From positions 1 to 64,000 of the forward strand of contig JBBKWH010000070.1 in NCBI GenBank assembly GCA_037968855.1: 64,000 bases of DNA. The letters run 5' to 3'. The stretch comes from JBBKWH01 sp037968855. GTDB taxonomy: Bacteria; Pseudomonadota; Gammaproteobacteria; Pseudomonadales; Moraxellaceae. The notes beneath the pieces are model-generated. The model worked only from the letters and a program-made list of their open reading frames with translations. It was not told the DNA's origin and ran no database searches. A program made the position numbers and the translations under genes. Shown in pieces: positions 16,756 to 25,624 of this stretch (its first letter is position 1; each line of letters starts with the position of its first letter).

Positions 16756-17998
16756 TTACACCCGTCGCGCTTGCTCAATACAGTCCACCAAACGCCGTGC
16801 AATCTCGGTTTTGCTGGCTTTGTCTAGCGTGACCATTTCAAAACCATAACGGTCGGAAAAAAATACATGCATGGCGTTTTCGTCAGAAGCAAAGCCAATG
16901 TCGGCGCGTGACACGTCGTTGCAGGCAATCATGTCCAGTTGCTTATTGGCGAGTTTGCCACGCGCATAGGCTTCAACGTTTTGCGTCTCTGCGGCAAAGC
17001 CGACCACAAACGGGCGCTTGGCATGTTGCGCAATGGTGGCGACCACATCGGGGTTTTTGACCAAGCGGATTTCGGTGATTTCGCCTGATTTTTTAATCTT
17101 ATGATCGGCTACTACTTCAGGGCGGTAGTCAGCCACCGCAGCCGTAGCAATAAACACATCACAGCCTGCTTCGACCACAGTAAGGCTTTTTGCCAGCAAA
17201 TCACGCGCTGAGGTGATGTTAATCCGCTCCACACCCGCAGGGGTTGCAAGGCTAACGGGGCCAGCCAAGAGCGTCACGCGCGCGCCAGCATCGCGGCAGG
17301 CTTCGGCCAGTGCAAAGCCCATTTTTGCCCGAACTGTGGTTGCTGATATAGCGTACTGGATCAAGCGCTTCGCGGGTGGGGCCTGCGGTAATCACCACAT
17401 GTTGTCCGGCCAAATGTTGTGTGGCGCTTGGTTGTACAGACGGCTGTGGATTAAGCACGGCTTGCACCTGCACCACCAGTTGCTCTGGCTCTGGCATGCG
17501 TCCTGCGCCCACATCGCCACAGGCTTGTTCGCCAGCGTCGGGTTCGATCACGGTGATGCCAAAATCACGCAAGGTTTGCACGTTGCGCTGAGTGATGCGA
17601 TTGGCCCACATCTGTTGATTCATGGCAGGTGCAACATACACCGGCGCTGGCGTCGCCAATACCACTGTCGTCAACAGATCATCGGCCATACCGGCGGCCA
17701 GTCGTGCGATTGCATCGGCACTGGCCGGCGCAATCAAGACCAAATCAGCCCAACGGGCCAATTCAATATGGCCCATACCGGCTTCGGCTTCAGGATCAAG
17801 TAAGGTGGTATGCACCGGATGGCCCGACAATGCCTGAAAGGTTAGCGGGGTGATAAAGGCTTGTGCGCCCTCAGTCATCACCACACGCACGGCAAAACCG
17901 GCATCGCGCAAACGCCGAACCACGATTGCACTTTTATAAGCAGCAATGCCGCCGGTCACGCCCAAAAGAATATTGGCTGTAGGCTGTGATGCATTCAC
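16756..17998 (-). pseudogene. coaBC: coaBC, phosphopantothenoylcysteine synthetase/decarboxylase, interrupted by a one-base frameshift
   Basis: The bifunctional enzyme makes 4'-phosphopantetheine from 4'-phosphopantothenate and cysteine for coenzyme A. The first frame (start GTG 17998, RBS GGAGAG) encodes the CoaC flavoprotein (LLGVTGGIAAYKS, APAMNQQMW, and ACGDVGAGRM with the active-site Cys) and the beginning of CoaB, up to RYISNHSSGK. The second frame resumes exactly there with MGFALAEACRDAG and runs to 16756. The break is a run of five A on the coding strand (plus-strand T 17322-17326) where four would keep the frame. Corrected length would be 413 residues, normal for CoaBC. Because the enzyme is normally essential and all other residues look intact, an assembly error in a homopolymer is the likeliest cause. 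A real mutation or slippage is not excluded. Confidence 0.85.
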
Positions 17999-18209
17999 GC
18001 GGCACTCTCCGATCTGGTACAACTCAAAATTAAAGACAACAAAACCTGCGCAACCATAGCACCAAAGCCGCGCCAATCAAACGCCTTGCCGGTCAAATGT
18101 AAATCGATACAGGGACTGGTGATTCAGCGCCCGCTTAGGCACACTGCGCCTAGATCAGACCCTTGTGATCACATCAATAATCACACCAAAAACAATTGGA
18201 CGACATCAA

Positions 18210-18884
18210 ATGAGCATACGACTTTGGCCCGAATCAGAACGGCCACGCGAGCGGTTATTACAACAAGGCGCAGCGGCGTTATCAGATGCCGAATTGCTGG
18301 CGATTTTTTTGCGTACAGGCACGGCCAAACAATCAGCCATTGAAATGGCGCGTGGTTTATTGGATGAGTTTGACGGCTTGGCCGGATTGCTGTGTGCACC
18401 CGCCGCTCGTGTGATGCAACAGCACGGTATGGGCACCGCCAAATACGCGCAACTGATGGCCGCGCTAGAGCTGGGCCGTCGCCATGTCGAAAGCGAGCTG
18501 AAAGAAGGGCTTGGTTTATCCGATCCCCTCATCGTGCAACGCTATATTGCCCAACAACTCAAAGCCGAACGTCGCGAAGTATTTGCAGTGTTATTTTTGG
18601 ACAGTCAGTTGCGTTTGCTGAGTTTTGAGAAGCTATTTTTTGGCTCGGTGACGGCCTGCTCGGTGTATATCCGCGAGGTGCTGAGTCGCGCGTTGGCCCA
18701 TCGTGCAGTGCAGTTGATTATTGCCCACAATCATCCGGATGCCCCTGCTGATCCTTCAAGCGCCGATTTACAGTTGACCGAGCAGCTTAAACAAGCCTGT
18801 GCTTTGGTGGATATTTTACTGATTGATCATGTGATTGTCGGCAGCAATGGCACGCTGTCACTGGCCGAGCAAGGGCAGATTTAG
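18210..18884 (+). CDS. radC: RadC/JAMM-domain DNA repair-associated protein
   Basis: A 224-residue protein with an N-terminal helix-hairpin-helix-like region (LSDAELLAIFLRTG, HGMGTAKYAQL) and a C-terminal JAB/MPN domain carrying the zinc motif HNHPDAPADPSSAD (HxH-x10-D). The start at 18210 (MSIRLWPESERPRERLL) is the family start, although the frame is open 45 bases further upstream. Despite its name the biochemical role of RadC is unsettled. It is divergent from coaBC, the standard dfp-radC arrangement. Confidence 0.93.
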   Translation: MSIRLWPESERPRERLLQQGAAALSDAELLAIFLRTGTAKQSAIEMARGLLDEFDGLAGLLCAPAARVMQQHGMGTAKYAQLMAALELGRRHVESELKEGLGLSDPLIVQRYIAQQLKAERREVFAVLFLDSQLRLLSFEKLFFGSVTACSVYIREVLSRALAHRAVQLIIAHNHPDAPADPSSADLQLTEQLKQACALVDILLIDHVIVGSNGTLSLAEQGQI

Positions 18885-18900
18885 GCGATGCTCAACGCCA

Positions 18901-19752
18901 TTAAAACACCTCCCAGACGCCACGCTGCCCCAAGCCCAAGACGGGCACTTGGCCGAGCTTTAGCCACGGCATTTTACTGCCATGAAAATCGCTGGCGCAG
19001 GACAGCAAAAAGCCGTGCTGATCGGCCAACCGATCAATCATGCCACGTGTGCCGATGGGTTCATGTCGCGGTGGTAACTCAATCGCTTGTCCACCCAATG
19101 CAGCAAATTCGGCCAGCAAATGCCGAACATTGGTGGCCGACAAACCATAACGAGTCGGATGGGCCAACACCGCTTGACCACCGCAGGCTTGAATCACATT
19201 AATGGCCGCTTGCAGGTTCATCCATTGCAACGGCACATACGCGCCTTTGCCTTCGCCCAAAAAGCGATCAAACGCTTGTTGATGTCGATTAACAATCTTC
19301 TGATCGACCAACCATTGCGCCACATGCGCGCGTGTCACCCCTTCAGGACGACCATCGGCCAAGGCCAATACATCCGGCCATGCATCGCGTTTGATGTATT
19401 TTTCCAGCCGTTGGCAAATGGCACGGGCGCGGGCGGCGCGAATCTGTTGTTGATCAATCAAGACCGCATGCATTGGTGCAAGGTCGATCAGGTTAAGCCC
19501 GACCACATGAATCGAGATTGGCTTGGTCGCACGTGGCTTGGTCCATTGGCTAGATAGCTCAATTCCATTGATCAGCCGTAGCCCCATCTGCGTGGCTGCC
19601 TGTGCTGCTTCGGCCAATCCATCCACGCTATCGTGGTCGGTCAAGGCCAGCCATTCTACGCCAGCATCATGGGCAGCTTGCACCAACTGTGACGGGGTTA
19701 ACTCACCATCAGAAAAACGGCTGTGCGTGTGTAAATCGACTGCGGGCATCAC
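18901..19752 (-). CDS. rnm: PHP-domain phosphoesterase (RNase AM / YciV type)
   Basis: A 283-residue PHP-family metal-dependent phosphoesterase. Metal ligands are visible in VDLHTHSRFSDG near the N-terminus, LTDHDSVDG, and CASDFHGSK near the C-terminus. Length and motifs fit the YciV/TrpH group, which includes RNase AM, a 5'-3' exonuclease acting on rRNA precursors, and 3',5'-nucleotide bisphosphate phosphatases. It converges on radC with a 16-bp gap and is divergent from yciB, an association also seen around E. coli trp-yci genes. An adjacent ATG one codon later is an alternative start. Confidence 0.9.
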   Translation of the reverse strand: MMPAVDLHTHSRFSDGELTPSQLVQAAHDAGVEWLALTDHDSVDGLAEAAQAATQMGLRLINGIELSSQWTKPRATKPISIHVVGLNLIDLAPMHAVLIDQQQIRAARARAICQRLEKYIKRDAWPDVLALADGRPEGVTRAHVAQWLVDQKIVNRHQQAFDRFLGEGKGAYVPLQWMNLQAAINVIQACGGQAVLAHPTRYGLSATNVRHLLAEFAALGGQAIELPPRHEPIGTRGMIDRLADQHGFLLSCASDFHGSKMPWLKLGQVPVLGLGQRGVWEVF

Positions 19753-19790
19753 CTATACTTCATGTTTTCTGTTTGAGCTAAAAGATTAGC

Positions 19791-20351
19791 ATGAAAGCGC
19801 TGTTGGACTTTGTTCCGCTGGTTTTGTTCTTTTACTTTGCCAAGACTCAAGGCATTTTTGTCGCCACCCAAGCCCTATTGATCTCATCAGTCGTGGTGTA
19901 TGGCGCATTTTTTGTCATGCAAAAATGGCGGCTAGAAAAAGCCCAATGGATTACGTTTTTGCTGACTTTGGCCTTTGGTGGCCTGACCTTGCTGTTGCAT
20001 GATGATGTTTGGCTGCGTTGGAAATCCCCGCTGATTAACTGGATTTTTGGCACAGCCATGATCTTAAGCAATGTCCTGCGTTTTGGTGGTGAGCCAGCCA
20101 AACCAATCCCACAGCGCATGTTGCATAGCGTGTTTGACCTGTCTGATCGTGGTTGGAAGCGATTAAGTCTGGCTTGGGCAGGGTATTTTTTTGTTTTAGG
20201 CGGGGTGCATTTGCTGTTTGCTTTTGTTTGGCCGGCCCTGTGGATCGACTTTAAAGTCTTTGGCTCAATGGGCATCACCATTGCCTTTATTGCGGTCAAT
20301 TTTTTGATGCTGAAAAATTACATGCGCCCACAAGACGGTGCACAACCTTAA
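19791..20351 (+). CDS. yciB: Septation protein A / inner-membrane protein YciB
   Basis: A 186-residue polytopic inner-membrane protein with five predicted hydrophobic segments. The start MKALLDFVPLVLFFYFAK and the central LLINWIFGTAMILSN-like segment are typical of the IspZ/YciB family, linked to cell envelope maintenance and septation. It is followed on the same strand by a YciI-family gene, and such yci genes often cluster. Confidence 0.93.
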   Translation: MKALLDFVPLVLFFYFAKTQGIFVATQALLISSVVVYGAFFVMQKWRLEKAQWITFLLTLAFGGLTLLLHDDVWLRWKSPLINWIFGTAMILSNVLRFGGEPAKPIPQRMLHSVFDLSDRGWKRLSLAWAGYFFVLGGVHLLFAFVWPALWIDFKVFGSMGITIAFIAVNFLMLKNYMRPQDGAQP

Positions 20352-20431
20352 ACGGCGCTACATGCCGACCTACAAAAAGACCCTGCGGTCTGCTGCCATT
20401 TGCTGGGCTTTGTTCTATGATGCGCCGCATG

Positions 20432-20453
20432 GTCTGTAGGAATCTCTACAGAC
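20432..20453. repeat. Perfect inverted repeat upstream of the YciI-family gene
   Basis: GTCTGTAG (20432-20439) and CTACAGAC (20446-20453) flank six bases. The element ends 19 bp before the start codon at 20473. No T-run follows, so it is more likely an RNA hairpin or operator than a terminator for yciB. Function unknown. Confidence 0.4.
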
Positions 20454-20472
20454 TGCCTTTGGAGTGATTGCC

Positions 20473-20769
20473 ATGCCGTTATTTTCCGTTGTTTGCCACG
20501 ATGCACCCAACAGCCTAGACAAGCGTATGGCAGTGCGACCACGGCATTTTGCCCGTCTTAAAGCCTTGCACGACAACGGTCAAGTGGTGCTGGCTGGCCC
20601 ATGTCCAACCGATCATAGCGATTCGCCTGCCGGATTTACCGGTAGCTTGTTGGTGTTGGATTTTGCAGACCGTGCCGCATTAGATGCATGGCTGGCAGAA
20701 GAACCCTTTGTGCTCGAAGGCGTGTATAGCCACGTTGATGTCAGCCCATTTCGTCAGACTTTGCCATAA
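20473..20769 (+). CDS. YciI family protein
   Basis: A 98-residue small alpha/beta barrel-like protein of the YciI superfamily. The start at 20473 (MPLFSVVCHD) has GGAG eight bases upstream. Family features include the N-terminal beta strand, RPRHFARLKAL, the glycine in LAGPCP and the C-terminal DAWLAEEPF segment. Family members bind small molecules, and a dechlorinating activity is known only for a distant relative. The exact function here is unknown. Confidence 0.9.
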   Translation: MPLFSVVCHDAPNSLDKRMAVRPRHFARLKALHDNGQVVLAGPCPTDHSDSPAGFTGSLLVLDFADRAALDAWLAEEPFVLEGVYSHVDVSPFRQTLP

Positions 20770-21165
20770 ATGCGCACCTCTCCTATTGCAGCCTACTGGG
20801 TTGCCTATTGCCTCATGCTGCTTAGCGTTCTGCTATCACCCGTGCATGCGGCAACAACCACCGCCAAGCCACCAAGCGCCGCCACAGTTGCCGCCAATGC
20901 AGCAGCGGCAGCCAATGCCAAAATGAAAAGCGATTTTGCCTCGCAAAGCACCCGTCTGGCGCAACTGGAAAAAGCCAATAAAGACGCACTGACTCGCAAT
21001 CAAACCTTACAGCTTGAAAACGACAATCTGGCAGTACAAGTCAAAGTGCTACAGGGTGAACGCAGCGCACAGATGTTTTTGTACGGTGCAGCCACCATTG
21101 CGGTCGGAGCGATTTTGGGCTTTTTGTTTGCTGGCATGATGCAACGGCGCAATCGTCGCTGGTAA
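20770..21165 (+). CDS. Membrane protein with periplasmic coiled coil (YgiM-like C-terminal half)
   Basis: A 131-residue protein starting directly after the stop of the YciI gene. It has a signal peptide (residues 1-28, ending VHA), an Ala-rich spacer, a heptad-like region (about 50-95, TRLAQLEKANKDAL and LQLENDNLAVQVKVL), and a C-terminal membrane helix (about 100-122) followed by basic MQRRNRRW. The coiled coil plus C-terminal anchor matches the end of YgiM/TIGR04211 proteins, but the N-terminal SH3 domain of those is missing. Function unknown. Confidence 0.75.
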   Translation: MRTSPIAAYWVAYCLMLLSVLLSPVHAATTTAKPPSAATVAANAAAAANAKMKSDFASQSTRLAQLEKANKDALTRNQTLQLENDNLAVQVKVLQGERSAQMFLYGAATIAVGAILGFLFAGMMQRRNRRW

Positions 21166-21225
21166 TATTTTGCTGATCCAGCGCTGACTCAGCCATCTCA
21201 CACCCTCATGATCTAAACCACCTTC

Positions 21226-23169
21226 ATGCAAACTGCCGCAATTCAAACCGCTCAACTCGATTGGCTGGATGACCCACTCGGCGACGTGCCGTTTTCCACT
21301 CAGTTTGGCGATGTGTATTTTTCGCGCAAAAATGGCCTGCTAGAAACGCGCTATGTGTTTTTGGCCGGTAATAGCCTGCCCGAACGACTCGCCGTGCTAC
21401 AGCCTTATCAAACTTTTGTGGTGGGTGAAACTGGCTTTGGTACGGGTTTGAATGTGTTGGCTTTATGGCAGTTATGGCGCAACTGTCGACCGGACAATCA
21501 TAGCCGTCTGCATGTGGTCACGGTCGAAAAATATCCCCTGACGCGTGATGATTTAAGCCGCGCCTTACAGATGTGGCCAGAACTGGCTGATTTATCGCGT
21601 CAGTTATTGGCCCAGTATCCGCCGCCTTTGGCTGGGCCGCACCGGATGATCTTTGCTGATGATGGTTTTTCGGTCGATCTGTGGCTGGGTGATGCCGAGA
21701 TATGCTTACCCCGTGTGGTCTGTCCACGTCCGATTGATGCGTGGTTTTTGGATGGTTTTGCCCCATCCTGCAACCCTGAGTTATGGCAAGAACAGGTGAT
21801 TGCTCAGGTGATTCGGCTCTCGGGTGTCGGCACAACCTTTGCGTCGTTTACCGTGGCGGGTGATGTCAAACGCCGACTCAAGCAACACGGCATTCAGATT
21901 AAACGCCCCAAAGGCTTTGGCCGTAAACGTGAAATGCTCAAGGCATGCTGGCCGCAACCAGATACAGGTCAGACAGACACAAATCAGACAGACATAGACC
22001 CGCCAAATACAGCACAGCGCAACACGTCTAGACCTGCACGACCAAGCACTCAGCAACAGATTGTGGTGATTGGTGCAGGGATTGCCGGACTCTCCTGTGC
22101 ATGGGCGTTGGCTCGGCGCGGTCATCGGGTGACGTTGATGGATCGCGATGCACCGCTGGCAGGTGCATCCGGCAACCCACGCGCCTTATTGGTACCTAAG
22201 CTCACTCCGCTACATCATGTCAGCGAACATTTGCATACCTTGGGCTGGCTATCCACCTTGCGCTGGTGGTCGATGTGGTCCAGCACAGTCATTGAACCCA
22301 CTGGCGCGCTGTTTTTGTCTACCGCCAAACAGCCAATCAATCCGACACGCTTTGCCGATTATCCTGCCGAGATCGCCCAAATCGTCAAGGCTGACTACAC
22401 GCAAAAACACGATACTCAACAACAAGATGCCTTATGGATCGCCCAAGGTGGTTTACTCAATCCCGCCGCGCTCAAAGACCGCGTATTACAACACCCATTA
22501 ATTTGTTTTCAGCACGCTGATGTTGATCAATTGCAAGCCATCCCGTGTGCGTCAAAACACCTGTTATATAAGCTGCTCAGCAAGGGCGTGGCATTAGGCA
22601 CGTTTGATCATGTGCTTGTCTGTAACGCTAGACAGAGCGTAACACTGTGCCCTCAACTTCCAGCATTGTCTGCCATTCGTGGACAAGTCTCGTGGCTTTC
22701 ACAATTACCACCAAGCATTGATCCGCCTGCTACGCCTTTGTCTTATGGCGGTTATTGCGCACCCCTGATCAATCCGGCAGGTCAGGCCAACGGGCTGTTG
22801 TTTGGCGCGTCGTTTATTCGACAAGATGACAGCACCGACACGCGTGATGCGGATCATCAACATAATCTAGACTTGCTACGCGAGGTACTCCCCACACTGG
22901 CCGACCAACTGCCACCAATCCACACATGGCAAGGCCGCGCATCGACACGGGCACAGATGCCCGATTACTTGCCTTTAGTCGGTGCAGTCGCTGACCTGCC
23001 ATCAGTGTGGGTATTGGCCGGATTAGGCTCAAAAGGCTTTAGCTTTGCGCCGTTATGTGCGGAGTTATTGGCCGCGCAGATGCTTGGCGAGCCTTGGCCA
23101 GTATCAGATCGACTGGGCCATAAACTGCGTGCTGACCGTCCTACACAAAAAGGCCCCACGCAAAGATGA
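21226..23169 (+). CDS. mnmC: Bifunctional tRNA mnm5s2U biosynthesis protein MnmC
   Basis: Performs the last two steps of 5-methylaminomethyl-2-thiouridine formation at the tRNA wobble base. Residues 1-245 are the SAM-dependent methyltransferase (DUF752) with VGETGFGTGLNVL and WFLDGFAPSCNPELW. A linker rich in Thr, Asp, Gln and Asn (about 246-276) contains a short DNA repeat. Residues from about 277 form the FAD-dependent oxidoreductase with IVVIGAGIAGLSCAWALARRGH. The total of 647 residues is normal. Confidence 0.95.
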   Translation: MQTAAIQTAQLDWLDDPLGDVPFSTQFGDVYFSRKNGLLETRYVFLAGNSLPERLAVLQPYQTFVVGETGFGTGLNVLALWQLWRNCRPDNHSRLHVVTVEKYPLTRDDLSRALQMWPELADLSRQLLAQYPPPLAGPHRMIFADDGFSVDLWLGDAEICLPRVVCPRPIDAWFLDGFAPSCNPELWQEQVIAQVIRLSGVGTTFASFTVAGDVKRRLKQHGIQIKRPKGFGRKREMLKACWPQPDTGQTDTNQTDIDPPNTAQRNTSRPARPSTQQQIVVIGAGIAGLSCAWALARRGHRVTLMDRDAPLAGASGNPRALLVPKLTPLHHVSEHLHTLGWLSTLRWWSMWSSTVIEPTGALFLSTAKQPINPTRFADYPAEIAQIVKADYTQKHDTQQQDALWIAQGGLLNPAALKDRVLQHPLICFQHADVDQLQAIPCASKHLLYKLLSKGVALGTFDHVLVCNARQSVTLCPQLPALSAIRGQVSWLSQLPPSIDPPATPLSYGGYCAPLINPAGQANGLLFGASFIRQDDSTDTRDADHQHNLDLLREVLPTLADQLPPIHTWQGRASTRAQMPDYLPLVGAVADLPSVWVLAGLGSKGFSFAPLCAELLAAQMLGEPWPVSDRLGHKLRADRPTQKGPTQR

Positions 23170-23272
23170 CTGACTCGCCCATCTAAAAATATTCTGTATG
23201 TCTCGCCTTATCGTGCGTTTCAAGGTAGCGTCAACGCAGATTATATTTTTGATGACAGCATAAGGATCATGC

Positions 23273-24268
23273 ATGATGTCTCGTTTCTCCGCGCTATTTG
23301 GTCCACCCGACACCCTCAAGACACTGCCCACCCGCTGCCCTGTTCCTTTTGACTACTTACCCATTACCAATCATGGCCCAGAAGATGTGGCGATTGATGC
23401 CGATGGTCAACTGATTGTTGGTACCGAAAACGGCAACATCGTCCGCATCAACCCTCAAACCCGACAACAACAAGTGTTGGCCAATACCGGTGGCAGGCCA
23501 TTAGGCATTGAATGTCTGGCCAATGGTGATCTGATCGTCTGTGATGCGCGGTTGGGTATTCTTCAAGTCAACCCTGAGCAGGCACAGGTCAAAATTCTGG
23601 CTGATCGTTTTGAGGGACGACATTTACGGCTCTGCAATAACGCCAGTGTGACCCAAGACGGCACGATTTATTTTAGCCAATCCAGTATTCGCCGTCCTTT
23701 AGAAGACTTTAGACAAGATTTGGTTGACCACTTACCGACTGGACGTTTTTTTCGGCTACGGCCCAATCAATCCACCCCAGAACTGCTCAAAGACCATCTG
23801 GCCTTTGCCAATGGGGTGACATTGTCGCCTGACGAATCGTTTGTATTGGTGGCCGAATCGGGTCGTCATCAGATCAATCGCTATTGGCTAAAAGGCCCAA
23901 AGCAAGGCCAATGGGAACACTTTGCTCACCTTGAGGGTGTGCCGGACAATCTATGTACCGATGAATCCGGCTTGTTTTGGGTGGCGATTGCCTCGCCGCA
24001 AGATTGGCGTTTGGGCCTGATCAAACATCTCCCAACGTTGGTGCGTATTGGCCTTGGGCATCTTCAACGCCGTATGGATTTTCCGGTCATTCGACAGATG
24101 CATATTCAAGCCTTTGATCAACACGGCAACGTGGTGCATCGCTTGCAATGGTGTGATGACGATTTTCACATGCCCACCGGACTTCGTCGAAAAGGCAATC
24201 TGTTATACATTTCTAGTCTGGCCGAGTCTGCCTTGATGATGTTAGATCTACGGTCTTTAGATGGCTAA
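23273..24268 (+). CDS. SMP-30/strictosidine synthase-like beta-propeller protein
   Basis: A 331-residue protein of the SMP-30/gluconolactonase/LRE fold, close to the strictosidine synthase-like group. Propeller-type repeats are seen in GPEDVAIDADGQLIVG, FANGVTLSPDESFVLVAESG and VPDNLCTDESGLFWVAIAS. It lacks an evident signal peptide. Such proteins are lactonases or bind metals; the substrate is unknown. It is 51 bp upstream of a short-chain dehydrogenase gene, so the pair may act on one hydrophobic or lactone-type substrate. Confidence 0.85.
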   Translation: MMSRFSALFGPPDTLKTLPTRCPVPFDYLPITNHGPEDVAIDADGQLIVGTENGNIVRINPQTRQQQVLANTGGRPLGIECLANGDLIVCDARLGILQVNPEQAQVKILADRFEGRHLRLCNNASVTQDGTIYFSQSSIRRPLEDFRQDLVDHLPTGRFFRLRPNQSTPELLKDHLAFANGVTLSPDESFVLVAESGRHQINRYWLKGPKQGQWEHFAHLEGVPDNLCTDESGLFWVAIASPQDWRLGLIKHLPTLVRIGLGHLQRRMDFPVIRQMHIQAFDQHGNVVHRLQWCDDDFHMPTGLRRKGNLLYISSLAESALMMLDLRSLDG

Positions 24269-24319
24269 TCTGCGGTATGTTGCCATCTGTTGTTGTCTTT
24301 ATATGGGGTGGATTGAATC

Positions 24320-25153
24320 ATGACTGCACCACGCGTGTTAATTACTGGCGCAAATACCGGCATTGGCTTCACCACGGCTGAACATTTACTCAACAACGGT
24401 GCTGACCTTATTTTGGCCTGCCGCAATATGGACAAAGCCCGTGCGGCTCAAGCCAAATTGCAGCAACTGAGCAAAGGTCAAGTCGATCTGATCCAACTGG
24501 ATCTAAACAGCTTGGCCTCAGTCTGTACGGCGGCGGATGAGGTCAGCGAGCGCTATGGGGCATTGGATGTGTTGATCAACAATGCGGGGATTTTTGGTCA
24601 ACGCTTGGCCTATACCGAAGATGGCTTTGAGCAACAGTTTGGTGTCAATTACTTGGGGCCATTTTTGTTGACCCAGCGTTTATTGCCTGTGCTGCAACAA
24701 GCACCGCACGCACGGATTATTCATCTATCGTCGATCATGCATTGGCTTGGCAGTATTCAGCCCGAAAGCTTCCGTGGCAAAACACCCTACAACGCGGTTG
24801 CCGCCTATGGTCAATCCAAACTGGCCAATCTGTTGTTTAGTCATGCATTGGCCAAACGTTTGGTCGGCACATCCATGACCAGTAATGCCCTGCACCCTGG
24901 TGGCGTTGACTCGGATATTTATCGGGATCTGCCCAAGCTGATGCACAAAGCCATGCAATTGTTTTTGGTGCCAACCAGCCGGCCAGCGGCCTTAATTAGC
25001 AACATGGCCCTCAGTCCCGAATGGGCCAGCAAAAACGGCGAATACGTCAGCGCGCACATGCCAGACTGGCAATCCAAACAGGCCAAAGATGGCGCACTGG
25101 CCGATCAGTTGTATGCGCAATCGCTGGAACTGGTACGCGATTATTTGCTTTAA
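24320..25153 (+). CDS. Short-chain dehydrogenase/reductase (retinol dehydrogenase-like)
   Basis: A 277-residue classical SDR. The Rossmann motif TGANTGIG is at residues 9-16, NNAG at 87-90, and the catalytic Tyr163 and Lys167 in YGQSK with a preceding Ser in IIHLSSIMH. The sequence after the active site (LHPGGVDSDI) and the length resemble the retinol dehydrogenase/WW-oxidoreductase-like SDRs, which act on lipophilic alcohols or ketones with NADP(H). The substrate is not determinable. It lies between the SMP-30-like gene and a YjbQ-family gene on the same strand. Confidence 0.9.
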   Translation: MTAPRVLITGANTGIGFTTAEHLLNNGADLILACRNMDKARAAQAKLQQLSKGQVDLIQLDLNSLASVCTAADEVSERYGALDVLINNAGIFGQRLAYTEDGFEQQFGVNYLGPFLLTQRLLPVLQQAPHARIIHLSSIMHWLGSIQPESFRGKTPYNAVAAYGQSKLANLLFSHALAKRLVGTSMTSNALHPGGVDSDIYRDLPKLMHKAMQLFLVPTSRPAALISNMALSPEWASKNGEYVSAHMPDWQSKQAKDGALADQLYAQSLELVRDYLL

Positions 25154-25189
25154 CCTCGTTGCCTCCGAGTGAATGAATGCGAAAAAAAC

Positions 25190-25609
25190 ATGTGGCAACA
25201 ACATAGCCTAACCCTACGCGCCCGACCACGTGGCGCGCATTTGATTACTCATGAGATCGAACAGGCGCTCAAGCAACAACCATTGCCACAGATCGGCCTG
25301 TTACATGTGTTTTTGCAGCACACCTCGGCATCGCTAACCATTAACGAAAATGCCGATCCCGATGTGCGCAGTGATTTGGAATACTGGCTTAACCGGATTG
25401 CACCAGAGCGCGATCCGGCCTATCAACACACGCTAGAAGGCGACGATGATTTACCGGCCCATCTCAAAAGTATGCTGCTGGGTGTCTCGCTGACCATTCC
25501 GATTCGGCACGGTCGCTTAGCACTCGGCACGTGGCAAGGCATCTATCTGTGCGAGCATCGCAATCAGGCTGGCGCGCGGCGTGTGTTACTCACCATTCAA
25601 GGCGAGTAA
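25190..25609 (+). CDS. YjbQ family (UPF0047) protein
   Basis: A 139-residue protein of the YjbQ family. The start at 25190 (MWQQHSLTLRARPRGAHLIT) matches the family N-terminus; the frame is open seven codons further. LHVFLQHTSASLTINENAD and the C-terminal GTWQGIYLCEHR are diagnostic, including the conserved His and Glu of the active pocket. Weak thiamine phosphate synthase activity has been reported for members, but the physiological role is unknown. Confidence 0.92.
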   Translation: MWQQHSLTLRARPRGAHLITHEIEQALKQQPLPQIGLLHVFLQHTSASLTINENADPDVRSDLEYWLNRIAPERDPAYQHTLEGDDDLPAHLKSMLLGVSLTIPIRHGRLALGTWQGIYLCEHRNQAGARRVLLTIQGE

Positions 25610-25624
25610 CACTGATCCGCTGGC

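Noticed and set aside
16756..18076. Two separate genes, coaC-like and coaB-like
   Set aside because: The two frames join exactly within the conserved SSGK-MGF motif at a homopolymer, and the second frame has no own ribosome-binding site or natural start.
20432..20453. Terminator for yciB
   Set aside because: A perfect stem but no T-run on the plus strand.
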